Shown one piece after another: positions 27,367 through 34,602 of a stretch of 41,283 nucleotides of DNA. Source of the stretch: Thermodesulfobacteriota bacterium (GTDB taxonomy: Bacteria; Desulfobacterota; WTBG01; CAIYCZ01; CAIRTM01); assembly GCA_028282925.1 (NCBI GenBank), contig JANQGV010000247.1:1-41283 (forward strand). Reading direction: 5' to 3'. Under the pieces are notes generated by a model. That model was not told where the DNA came from. It saw only the letters and a program-made list of their open reading frames with translations, and did no database searches. The first letter of the stretch is position 1. Each line of letters opens with the position of its first letter. The position numbers and the translations under genes were made by a program.

Positions 27367-28122
27367 TTACAGGGTAATTTTCATTAAATCTTCAGCTTTA
27401 ACTGCTTCACCCTGAAACTGTTGTTGCACCGGGGAAAGTATATCCAGGGTATCGCAGGGCGGGTAAAAATGGGTTAAAACCAGTTTGCGGCATTGGGCTT
27501 CCCGGGCAATGCTGCCCGCAATTTTCGGCGTCAAATGGCCATCGCGTTTCATATCGTCGGGGAAGGAGCATTCCAGAACCAGGAGATCCGCATTGTGTGC
27601 CAGTGCTATTATTTCGTCACAGTAGTCGGTATCTCCTGAATAAACCATTGATTTTCCGGATGGGTCTTCAATGCGATAGGCAATGCTGGCATCGGTATGG
27701 TTCATGGGAGCTGTTTTGATGGTGATCCCCTTGAAATTGATGCTGCCCGCGTTGGATTCAATCCAGTTGATATCAAAAAATTCAGGCAGCGCCCATGTGC
27801 CGTACACTGCGGCAAGATTGTGAAACAGGTCTCGAATGCCGGGAGAACCGATAATCGTCAAATCTTGGGTTCTATTAAGACCCGGAGCATATTTTGACGC
27901 AAAAACAAAGGGGACCAGATCGGCTGTATGGTCGATATGAAAGTGACTGTAGGCCAGCGCATCGATATCGAGTATGTTTTTGCCCGCTTTCAGGAGCTGT
28001 CGCAGGCTTCCCGGGCCCGAATCCAGCAGAAAAGCAGCCGTTTCGGTTTCAACAAGCAGGCAGGGTGAACAGCGGTCAAGAGATGGGACTCCGGTTCCGG
28101 AACCAATGATTGTTACGTGCAT
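27367..28122 (-). CDS. MBL-fold metallohydrolase (RNase Z-like)
   Basis: The 251-residue protein has an N-terminal GSGTGVPSLDR motif, the metal site SHFHIDH (His60, His62, Asp64, His65), a YSGDTDY aspartate motif, LECSF, and LTHFYPP near the C terminus. This is the arrangement of the RNase Z/ElaC-like and PqqB-like branch of the metallo-beta-lactamase fold. At 251 residues it lacks the extended exosite of bona fide RNase Z, so a small-molecule hydrolase is as likely. It is the first gene of the four-gene operon and has a strong promoter 38-67 bases upstream. Confidence 0.85.
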   Translation of the reverse strand: MHVTIIGSGTGVPSLDRCSPCLLVETETAAFLLDSGPGSLRQLLKAGKNILDIDALAYSHFHIDHTADLVPFVFASKYAPGLNRTQDLTIIGSPGIRDLFHNLAAVYGTWALPEFFDINWIESNAGSINFKGITIKTAPMNHTDASIAYRIEDPSGKSMVYSGDTDYCDEIIALAHNADLLVLECSFPDDMKRDGHLTPKIAGSIAREAQCRKLVLTHFYPPCDTLDILSPVQQQFQGEAVKAEDLMKITL

Positions 28123-28141
28123 AGGTGTAGTCCATGGTCAG

Positions 28142-28189
28142 GTAATCGATTACTGATACAGTATAATCCGTTCAGCACGCTCATGTCAA
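28142..28189 (-). promoter_or_regulatory. Sigma-70 promoter of the MBL operon with overlapping palindrome
   Basis: On the minus strand TTGACA (complement of 28184-28189), an 18-base spacer and TATACT (complement of 28160-28165) make a good promoter. The 12-bp perfect palindrome GTAATCGATTAC (28142-28153) covers the expected start of transcription, where a repressor could act. Confidence 0.7.
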
Positions 28190-28251
28190 TATTGTATGAT
28201 ATATCAAGCGTTTAAAAAATTTACCGGCACAGTAGAAAATTTTGCTTGACA

Positions 28252-28319
28252 GAATACCTACTTACTTTTAAGTATTCAGATATAATGGGAGAAAAGCGGG
28301 TAGTATTGAATACCTATTC
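28252..28319. promoter_or_regulatory. Cluster of GAATAC-type palindromes before the GcvH-like gene
   Basis: GAATAC (28252-28257) and GTATTC (28272-28277) form an inverted repeat. GTATT-G-AATAC (28303-28313) and GAATA-CC-TATTC (28308-28319) are overlapping perfect palindromes using the same half-site. TATAAT lies at 28281-28286 between them. This looks like operator sites around a promoter for the GcvH-like gene. A TTGACA at 28246 is 29 bases from TATAAT, too far for a normal sigma-70 pair. Confidence 0.45.
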
Positions 28320-28347
28320 GCGAGTGATTCTTAGGAGAGGTGGACTA

Positions 28348-28743
28348 ATGTATCAGGATGACTTAAAATATACAAAGACCCATGAATGGGTAAATGTAAA
28401 TAAAAACAACATTGCCAGAATCGGCGTTACGGAACATGCCCAGGATAGTTTCGGCAAAGTGCTGTTTGTCGAGTTGCCTGAACCCGATGGAGAACATGAA
28501 CAATTTGATTCCATTGCCGTAATAGAAGCTGAAAATATGCTTTCGGAACTGTACGCACCCTTAAGCGGCAGGATTATTACCATAAACGAGGAACTGGAAG
28601 AAGATCCGACCATTATTAATCATGACCCGTATGGCGACGGCTGGATACTTGAAATTGAGATGACTCATGAAGATGAACTGGATGAACTGTTGGATTATTC
28701 CGAGTATCAAGAGTTTTTACAAAACGGGGGAGCTGACGACTAG
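28348..28743 (+). CDS. GcvH-like lipoyl-domain protein lacking the lipoylated lysine
   Basis: The 131-residue protein is clearly homologous to glycine-cleavage H protein. It has KYTKTHEWVNV, ARIGVTEHAQDSFGKVLFVELP, and a C-terminal INEELEEDPTIINHDPYGDGW. In the lipoyl hairpin the usual VESVKAVSDVYAP reads IEAENMLSELYAP, so the lipoyl lysine is Asn63 (codon AAT) and the preceding residue is Glu. It therefore should not be lipoylated and cannot carry the aminomethyl group in the classical way. No gcvT, gcvP or lipoate ligase gene is nearby; the divergent neighbour is the MBL operon. The start is ATG 28348 behind AGGAGAGGTGG. An upstream TTG at 28246 in the same frame falls in the promoter region and was not used. 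Confidence 0.88.
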   Translation: MYQDDLKYTKTHEWVNVNKNNIARIGVTEHAQDSFGKVLFVELPEPDGEHEQFDSIAVIEAENMLSELYAPLSGRIITINEELEEDPTIINHDPYGDGWILEIEMTHEDELDELLDYSEYQEFLQNGGADD

Positions 28744-28756
28744 AAATGATGCCGGA

Positions 28757-28870
28757 AAACGCTCATCTTCTTCGTTATTCGGGCTGTCCACCATTACTTC
28801 GCACAGTTAAGTACGATTCATCCATCAGGTTTTCACCCCCCCATTGTATCTAACATTCTCCCATTGCATT
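28757..28870. repeat. Degraded copy of the 12630 repeat family
   Basis: CTTCTTC, CATCAGG and TTGTATCTAACATTCTC occur in the same order as at 12630-12740, with several differences and indels. It fills the gap between the convergent GcvH-like and nitroreductase genes. Confidence 0.35.
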
Positions 28871-28887
28871 CATATTCCGACACAATA

Positions 28888-29541
28888 CTAGTCCTTCCAG
28901 CTAACAAACTTCTCCAGATTATCCCGTGGTGAACGGTAGTTGTTTATCGGGAACTCCGGGTCCGGATAGCCCAGGGCGATGGACAAAACAGGAGTCAGGT
29001 CTTTCTCGATAGCAAGTGTTTCCTGGATTATTTCAGCATAAAGCAGGGTCAATGCAATTGCGCAGGTTCCCAACCCCCTTGCATGGGCCGAGAGCATACA
29101 GTTTTGAGCTGCCATGCCGATATCGAGCAGGCGGTTTGAGGGCAGATCCTGGTGCATGGACAGTAACAGCACAGCCGGAGCATCATAGAAGCGGTAACTG
29201 CCGCTCTCAATGAACGAGCGGTTTTCATCTCCAAGGCTGCTGATAAGGGGGCGCAGTTCCCGGAAAAGTGTTTTTGTGCGCTCCACATACTCAGGAGGAA
29301 TGGTTTTGCCTTTTGAAGGGTCATAGGTTTTCTGTTTTTTTTTGCGGGCGGCCTTAATGTTTTCGTTGAGCGTGCAGAGCGTATTGCCGGTCACTACATG
29401 AAAGTGCCAGGGCTGCTGGTTTGAGGCCGACGGTGCCCAATGTGCATCCAGAAGTATTTCCTGGATGAGGGGTTTTGGAATGTCTTTATCCAGAAATCCG
29501 CGAACGGTTTTTCGTTCTCGTAAGGCAGTCAACGTGTCCAT
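28888..29541 (-). CDS. Nitroreductase-family FMN protein
   Basis: The 217-residue protein shows the nitroreductase fold. An N-terminal LRERKTVRGFLDKDIP segment holds the FMN-phosphate arginines, followed by AHWAPSASNQQPWHFHVV, a central LLDIGMAAQNCMLSAHARGL, GTCAIA and ALGYPDPEFP. Such proteins use NAD(P)H to reduce flavins, nitroaromatics, quinones or other small molecules; the substrate is not evident. I chose ATG 29541 (AAGGA seven bases upstream); a start at 29556 would add five residues. It is monocistronic, convergent with the GcvH-like gene. Confidence 0.9.
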   Translation of the reverse strand: MDTLTALRERKTVRGFLDKDIPKPLIQEILLDAHWAPSASNQQPWHFHVVTGNTLCTLNENIKAARKKKQKTYDPSKGKTIPPEYVERTKTLFRELRPLISSLGDENRSFIESGSYRFYDAPAVLLLSMHQDLPSNRLLDIGMAAQNCMLSAHARGLGTCAIALTLLYAEIIQETLAIEKDLTPVLSIALGYPDPEFPINNYRSPRDNLEKFVSWKD

Positions 29542-29732
29542 CTGTAATCCTTCCATGTTCGTGCTGATTTATTGAAGCGGTGTCCTGAGTTTCTCCTCTT
29601 TGCCTCCAGGGGTATGCAGTCCCAGTTCGGATTGCCTGGTTTTTTTTCTTTTCACTATCCTGAAAGTTGTGTCGTTCGGATTAACTTTCGCGGCAATAGT
29701 CGCACAGTGAATGAGGAGCAAAGGATACTACG

Positions 29733-30017
29733 CTATTGGTCTTCAGGCTTGTCATCGGCCATGGCTTCAACCAGTTTCGTATAACACTCTTCTACTTCAT
29801 TGAGCCTTTTTTCGGTATTGCTGATGAAAATGCCGATTTCGCCGATGGTGTCGCGAAGTTCGTTGAAGCTGAGTTTATCGTTCTGAATATCCTCGGCAAT
29901 ATTGTGGAACTTGTTTGTCAGCAATTGCGCTGCGGCCGTGAAGAAAGAACAGTCTTCATATTCGTCTTTTATGATGGAAAGCATCCGTTGTTTCAGGTGG
30001 TGCTGTATTTTTGACAT
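29733..30017 (-). CDS. Small helical hypothetical protein (94 residues)
   Basis: The predicted protein is highly charged and helical with heptad-like leucine/isoleucine spacing. It begins MSKIQHHLKQRMLSIIKDEY, includes FNELRDTIGEIGIFISNTEK, and ends with an acidic tail MADDKPEDQ. I do not recognise the family. The minus strand was preferred because the opposite open frame is rich in Phe and Val without a plausible start site. Nearby are the nitroreductase downstream and the divergent 84-residue helical gene upstream, across 176 bases of AT-rich DNA. Confidence 0.55.
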   Translation of the reverse strand: MSKIQHHLKQRMLSIIKDEYEDCSFFTAAAQLLTNKFHNIAEDIQNDKLSFNELRDTIGEIGIFISNTEKRLNEVEECYTKLVEAMADDKPEDQ

Positions 30018-30146
30018 GGTCTTACGGTTAGTAAAGGATTTCGTAGTAAAATCGGATAAATAGCCTGTTTTTTGCTTAAATTGCTTGATATTTAGAGTGT
30101 ATTAAAATATAACGTTTAGATACATATGGCAAGGAGAAAATATGTA

Positions 30147-30176
30147 TTGAACGTAATCCTGATCGGGGTATGTTAT
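30147..30176 (+). promoter_or_regulatory. Candidate promoter of the murA operon
   Basis: TTGAAC (30147-30152), an 18-base spacer and TGTTAT (30171-30176) lie just before the GAGGAG ribosome-binding site of the small gene that precedes murA. The boxes are imperfect. Confidence 0.35.
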
Positions 30177-30193
30177 TTTAGTGAGGAGCATAT

Positions 30194-30448
30194 ATGAGCG
30201 GTATTAAAAGTAGTTATGAAGCAGCGCTTGAAAAAATGAAAAAAATGGGTATGGAAGACAGTGGTCCCTGCCTTACTGATGAACAGAAGCAGCACGTAGC
30301 AGAAATACGCAGTGAATACGAAGCTAAAATTGCAGAAAAGAAGATTCTGCTGGCAAATGAACCCGAACTGCCGGATGAAATTCGTTTTCTGGAGCAGGAA
30401 CGGGACCGTAAAATTGATGATTTTTATAAGAATGTTCAGGATGAGTAA
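30194..30448 (+). CDS. Small helical hypothetical protein upstream of murA (84 residues)
   Basis: The 84-residue acidic protein is helical and coiled-coil-like (YEAALEKMKKMGMED, EQKQHVAEIRSEYEAKIAEK, IRFLEQERDRKIDDFYKN). It has a single cysteine and no membrane segment or signal peptide. GAGGAG precedes ATG 30194 at a good distance. It ends 18 bases before murA on the same strand, so it is probably co-transcribed. I do not recognise a function; chance retention is unlikely given the ribosome-binding site and operon position. Confidence 0.65.
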   Translation: MSGIKSSYEAALEKMKKMGMEDSGPCLTDEQKQHVAEIRSEYEAKIAEKKILLANEPELPDEIRFLEQERDRKIDDFYKNVQDE

Positions 30449-30466
30449 AGGGAACGGGCTGAGTAT

Positions 30467-31726
30467 ATGGATTGTATTGTTGTACAGGGCGGAAAAAAAC
30501 TGAGCGGGGAAGTAACGGTAAGCGGCGCCAAGAATTCAGCTTTGGCAATTATGGCGGCCACGCTGCTTACCGGTGGAACGCATCGGATTGCAGGGGTGCC
30601 GGCACTTCGTGATATTACCACTATGAAGCGGTTGCTCGGGCATCTTGGGGCCGGCGTAGAGGGTTCCGACCAGCTTGAAATCGTGACGGATGCTATTGAA
30701 ACGTTTGAGGCTCCATACGATCTGGTTAAAACGATGCGTGCTTCATTCCTTGTGCTGGGGCCGTTGGTGGCACGATTCGGACGCGCGGTTGTCTCGTTGC
30801 CGGGTGGGTGTGCAATCGGAGTGCGGCCGGTTGATATGCATATCAAGGCTTTTGAAGCAATGGGGGTTACCGTAGCGATTGATAAAGGCTATGTGCATGC
30901 GGCCTGTGATGAACTGAAGGGAGCGCGTATACTTTTCGACATGCCGACCGTGGGCGGCACCGAAAACATCATGATGGCGGCTACGCTTGCAAAGGGGACA
31001 ACCGTTATTGAAAATGCCGCCAGGGAACCCGAAATAGTCGACCTGGCCTGCGCTCTGCGTAATATGGGGGCCCGGATTGAAGGTGATGGTACCGACAGAA
31101 TAACCATCCAGGGGGTACGTGAACTGACACCCCTTTCTCATACAGTCATGCCGGACCGGATAGAAGCCGGGACCCTCATGGTTGCCGCCGGCATCACCGG
31201 CGGTACTGTTGTGATAAAAAATTGCCCGGTGCCGGTTATGGGTTCTACCATTGATAAGCTTCGTGAGATCGGTCTTATTATCGAGGAGGGACAAAACGAG
31301 TTGCGCGTATCACGAAACGGCGCACTCCGTCATGTTGAGGTAACAACCAACCCGCATCCAGGGTTTCCAACCGACATGCAGGCTCAGATCATGGCCCTGT
31401 TGACCCTGGCCGACGGTACATCCATTATACGGGAAACGATTTTTGAGAACCGTTTTATTCACGTTGCCGAACTTGACAGGATGGGAGCAAATATCAAGGT
31501 TGAACATGATACCGCAATCATTGCCGGGGCCCAAACGCTCCAGGGGACAACCGTTATGGCAACCGATCTGCGTGCAAGTGCATCACTGATTTTGGCCGGC
31601 CTGGCGGCCCAGGGAACAACCGTTGTGTCCCGAGTATATCATCTGGACCGCGGATATGACCGGCTTGAGAAAAAACTCCAGGGATTGGGTGCAGATATTC
31701 ACCGGGAAAAGGAAAAACAGCAATAA
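30467..31726 (+). CDS. murA: UDP-N-acetylglucosamine 1-carboxyvinyltransferase
   Basis: MurA transfers enolpyruvate from PEP to UDP-GlcNAc, the first committed step of peptidoglycan synthesis. The 419-residue protein has the classic length. It carries VSGAKNSALAIMAATLL at the N terminus (Lys22-Asn23), and Cys115 in PGGCAIGVRPVDMH, the residue alkylated by fosfomycin, so the drug target site is intact. TNPHPGFPTDMQAQ and ENRFIHVAEL motifs follow. It precedes hisD by 21 bases, an arrangement seen in several deltaproteobacteria-like genomes. Confidence 0.97.
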   Translation: MDCIVVQGGKKLSGEVTVSGAKNSALAIMAATLLTGGTHRIAGVPALRDITTMKRLLGHLGAGVEGSDQLEIVTDAIETFEAPYDLVKTMRASFLVLGPLVARFGRAVVSLPGGCAIGVRPVDMHIKAFEAMGVTVAIDKGYVHAACDELKGARILFDMPTVGGTENIMMAATLAKGTTVIENAAREPEIVDLACALRNMGARIEGDGTDRITIQGVRELTPLSHTVMPDRIEAGTLMVAAGITGGTVVIKNCPVPVMGSTIDKLREIGLIIEEGQNELRVSRNGALRHVEVTTNPHPGFPTDMQAQIMALLTLADGTSIIRETIFENRFIHVAELDRMGANIKVEHDTAIIAGAQTLQGTTVMATDLRASASLILAGLAAQGTTVVSRVYHLDRGYDRLEKKLQGLGADIHREKEKQQ

Positions 31727-31747
31727 TTATTCACGACAGGATGTATT

Positions 31748-33022
31748 ATGCTGATATTACAATCAGAGGATAAGAATTTTCTAGAGCAGTATACCGAGTT
31801 TCGCAGTAAGGCTGCTGCCATGGCTGCAGACGTTGAACCTGTTGTAAAGAACATTATCAGCTCTGTTAAGCAAGAGGGCGATACGGCATTGCAGCGGTTT
31901 ACCGAACAGTTTGACGGGCACGGAAACATACCTGTTTCCACTGATGAAATACAGTCGGCAAAAGATACAGTGCCTGCTGATATTATGGATGCCCTTCAGG
32001 AGGCCTTTAAACGAATAGAGACATTTCACAGGAAACAGTTGCAGAATTCATGGATTCAAACGGAACCTACCGGCGAAATCCTGGGGCAGGTCGTCCGGCC
32101 GCTTGAAAGAGTCGGCTTGTACGTTCCAGGCGGCAAGGCCGTGTATCCCTCGTCGGTACTCATGAACGCCATACCGGCCCTTGTGGCAGGCGTTGAAGAA
32201 ATCATCATGGTGACGCCGGGGTCCAGGGACGGGATAGAACCGGTGATACTGGCAGCCGCTGAAATGTGTTCGATACAGAAGGTGTTTCAGGTCGGCGGCG
32301 CCCAGGCTGTAGCGGCATTGTCTTACGGTACCGACACGGTACCCCGTGTTGATAAGATCGTGGGGCCCGGCAACATCTATGTTGCAACCGCTAAAAAACT
32401 TGTTTTCGGCGATGTTGATATTGACATGATTGCGGGACCCAGTGAAATACTGATAGTGTCCGACGGAACCGGTGATCCCGAATGGGTTGCGGCCGATATG
32501 CTGTCCCAGGCCGAGCATGATGAAATGGCGTCTTCCATTGTTGTTACAACCAGTGCGGCCTTTGCCGAACAGGTTGAAAAAGCAGTTCAGGCGCAATTGG
32601 CCGACCTGCCCAAACGGGAGATTGCCGAGAAATCGATCAATGATAACGGTGCAGTCATTATCGTGAAAACACTTGAGGATGCAGCAAGAATTTCCAATGA
32701 TATCGCCCCGGAACATCTGGAATTATTTGTTGCCGATCCCTGGGGGCTGTTGCCGTCGATAAAGAATGCCGGGGCCATATTTTTGGGGTATCACACGCCC
32801 GAGCCGGTAGGCGATTATATTGCCGGCCCGAATCATGTATTACCCACAGGCGGCACCGCACGGTTTTTTTCGCCACTCTCTGTTGATGATTTTATTAAGA
32901 AATCGAGTCTTCTGTCATTTCCGCAGTCTGCATTACAGAAGGTCGGCACGAATGTTATGAAACTTGCCGGATATGAGCAACTTGAAGCGCATGCCCGGTC
33001 GGTTAAAAAAAGATTGCAGTAG
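31748..33022 (+). CDS. hisD: Histidinol dehydrogenase
   Basis: HisD carries out the last two oxidations of histidine synthesis, L-histidinol to L-histidine, with NAD and zinc. The 424-residue protein is family length. It contains RPLERVGLYVPGGKAVYPSS, VGGAQAVAALSYGT, KIVGPGNIYVATAKK, the substrate/zinc-region IAGPSEILIVSDG and QAEHDEMASS, and a C-terminal EPVGDYIAGPNHVLPTGG. It is co-directional with murA and ends in a structured 3' region with a terminator. No other his genes are in the window. Confidence 0.97.
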   Translation: MLILQSEDKNFLEQYTEFRSKAAAMAADVEPVVKNIISSVKQEGDTALQRFTEQFDGHGNIPVSTDEIQSAKDTVPADIMDALQEAFKRIETFHRKQLQNSWIQTEPTGEILGQVVRPLERVGLYVPGGKAVYPSSVLMNAIPALVAGVEEIIMVTPGSRDGIEPVILAAAEMCSIQKVFQVGGAQAVAALSYGTDTVPRVDKIVGPGNIYVATAKKLVFGDVDIDMIAGPSEILIVSDGTGDPEWVAADMLSQAEHDEMASSIVVTTSAAFAEQVEKAVQAQLADLPKREIAEKSINDNGAVIIVKTLEDAARISNDIAPEHLELFVADPWGLLPSIKNAGAIFLGYHTPEPVGDYIAGPNHVLPTGGTARFFSPLSVDDFIKKSSLLSFPQSALQKVGTNVMKLAGYEQLEAHARSVKKRLQ

Positions 33023-33090
33023 CGATCTTTTAGCGGAGACGCTGTAAATATTCAGCTCTGCGCAAGGAGGCAAAAGGAAATCAACCACTG

Positions 33091-33156
33091 TTGTGGTCCC
33101 TGTCCTTCGGGCCTTTAGCCGAAACCACAAGCCGGGCTCTTGGAGCCCGGTTGTTT
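33091..33156 (+). terminator. Structured 3' region and rho-independent terminator after hisD
   Basis: CCGGGCTC (33132-33139) and GAGCCCGG (33143-33150) form a perfect stem with a three-base loop, followed by TTGTTT. Immediately before it, TTGTGGT (33091-33097) pairs with ACCACAA (33124-33130) around a 26-base loop. The first hairpin has no T-run of its own. The downstream one should end murA-hisD transcripts. Confidence 0.75.
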
Positions 33157-33186
33157 ACTTAAACAATTATCACGCCGGAACCTTCA

Positions 33187-34602
33187 ATGCTGTCCGCACT
33201 ACAAAATCATCCTGAAGTCATCCATGCAGTTGCGATTGCCTCTCAGCTTAAGACAGACGTGTATCTGGTTGGCGGTGCAGTGCGCGATTGTGTGCTTGGA
33301 AGGCAGGATATTGAGGATATAGACATCGTTGTGACCCGTGCGTATGAAGAGTTTGTCCGGGAACTGACCACGGCGCTCAAGGGGAAGGCCATTCCGTGGG
33401 ATTTCGACCAGAGCCGGATTTTTTTTAAAGAATCCGATGCCTGGAGGCATATTGATGTTGCTCAATGTAAAGGCCCTGATATTGTGTCCGACCTTGAAAA
33501 AAGGGACTTCACCATTAACGCAATGGCAGTGGACCTGCAGGCATTTCTTAAAGACCAGTCCTTTGTAATCCTTGACCCCCTGCACGGTCAACGGGATATT
33601 AAAGAAAAAAGAGTTGCTCTGTGCGGCCGCACATCTTTTACTGATGATCCGTTGCGCATGTTGAGAGCAATCCGTATTGCGCGCCAGACAGGGTTTTCAA
33701 TTTCACCGGATACGTTTGGTGTAATCAAAAATCAGGCGCATTTACTTAAAAACACAGCCGTTGAAAGAATAAAAAAAGAGCTGTTTACTGTTTTAGCTTT
33801 GCCGAATGTGTGTGATTCCATTGATGAGCTCTATGCATCAGGTGTGTTGTCGCAGCTTGTTCCGATTGTTGATGGTTTTACCGCCATTGAACAGTCCGAA
33901 CCCCATCAGTTCAGTCTTCTTGAGCATTCCATAAAAACAGTTGCATCTGTTGAAGATGTGATTGTTTCAGTGAGTGAAGCATCGCCCATCGGTTCGTATC
34001 TTGATGAGCCCCTGGAGGAGGGGGTAACCCGTAAAGCTCTGCTCATGTTTATCGCACTTATGCACGACAGCGGCAAATGCAAAACGCAGAAAAACTGTTC
34101 CGGCAGGATAACGTTTCACGGCCACGATTCCGTAGGAGCTGAAATCAATGGTGAAGCAGCAAAGAATTGTGGCCTGGGTAAACGCTGCCGGAAAATCGTT
34201 CAATGTGTAACCAAACAGCATATGCGGGTATTACAACTGTCGATGCTTGAAACCATAACCGAACGTGCGAAAAATCGACTGATTTCCGATTGTCCGGACT
34301 GCTTTATTGAAACAGCGCTGCTTGCCGTTGCCGACAGCAAAGCTACAAGTGATGCTCGAGAATATGATAATGAGGCAGCACGCATTACCACCCTGGTAAA
34401 CGATTTGCTTTCTTTGTATTATTCAATGAGGGATGAAACAGATGCAGCGCCTGCTGTCAGCGGTAATGATGTTATTTCCATCCTTGGTCTATCCGAAGGC
34501 CCTGAAGTAGGCCGGATATTGCGTGATCTATACGAGCTTGAATGTACAGGTCGTATTTCATCTCGTGAGGAAGCTTTAGAGTGGCTGAAACAACAGAAGT
34601 AA
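33187..34602 (+). CDS. CCA-adding/polyA polymerase family tRNA nucleotidyltransferase with HD domain
   Basis: The 471-residue protein has the class II nucleotidyltransferase head: LVGGAVRD (27-34), then DID (44-46). RRDFT-like KRDFTINAMAVDL (about 105-117), DPLRMLRAIRIARQTGFSI (about 154-172) and the RNA-binding helical neck follow. An HD domain continues (LLEHSIKT and MHDSGK, His293-Asp294). These enzymes add or repair the 3' CCA of tRNAs, and the HD domain often has phosphatase or phosphodiesterase activity. Whether this one adds CCA, only A, or only CC cannot be read from motifs alone. ATG 33187 follows the hisD terminator by about 30 bases. The last 22 bases overlap the next gene. Confidence 0.85.
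   Translation: MLSALQNHPEVIHAVAIASQLKTDVYLVGGAVRDCVLGRQDIEDIDIVVTRAYEEFVRELTTALKGKAIPWDFDQSRIFFKESDAWRHIDVAQCKGPDIVSDLEKRDFTINAMAVDLQAFLKDQSFVILDPLHGQRDIKEKRVALCGRTSFTDDPLRMLRAIRIARQTGFSISPDTFGVIKNQAHLLKNTAVERIKKELFTVLALPNVCDSIDELYASGVLSQLVPIVDGFTAIEQSEPHQFSLLEHSIKTVASVEDVIVSVSEASPIGSYLDEPLEEGVTRKALLMFIALMHDSGKCKTQKNCSGRITFHGHDSVGAEINGEAAKNCGLGKRCRKIVQCVTKQHMRVLQLSMLETITERAKNRLISDCPDCFIETALLAVADSKATSDAREYDNEAARITTLVNDLLSLYYSMRDETDAAPAVSGNDVISILGLSEGPEVGRILRDLYELECTGRISSREEALEWLKQQK

Noticed and set aside
28246-28347. Upstream extension of the GcvH-like gene from TTG 28246, and the TTGACA/TATAAT pair there
   Set aside because: The extension is unrelated to H protein and starts in a non-coding stretch. 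The true ATG 28348 has a strong ribosome-binding site. The boxes are 29 bases apart, too far for sigma-70.
29736-30014. Plus-strand open frame opposite the 94-residue helical gene
   Set aside because: It is Phe/Val-rich with no start signal. The minus-strand frame has a coiled-coil composition and a normal charge pattern.
30138-30152. Minimal frame ATG-TAT-TGA with AAGGAG upstream, possible leader peptide
   Set aside because: Two codons only, with no attenuator structure nearby; probably chance.
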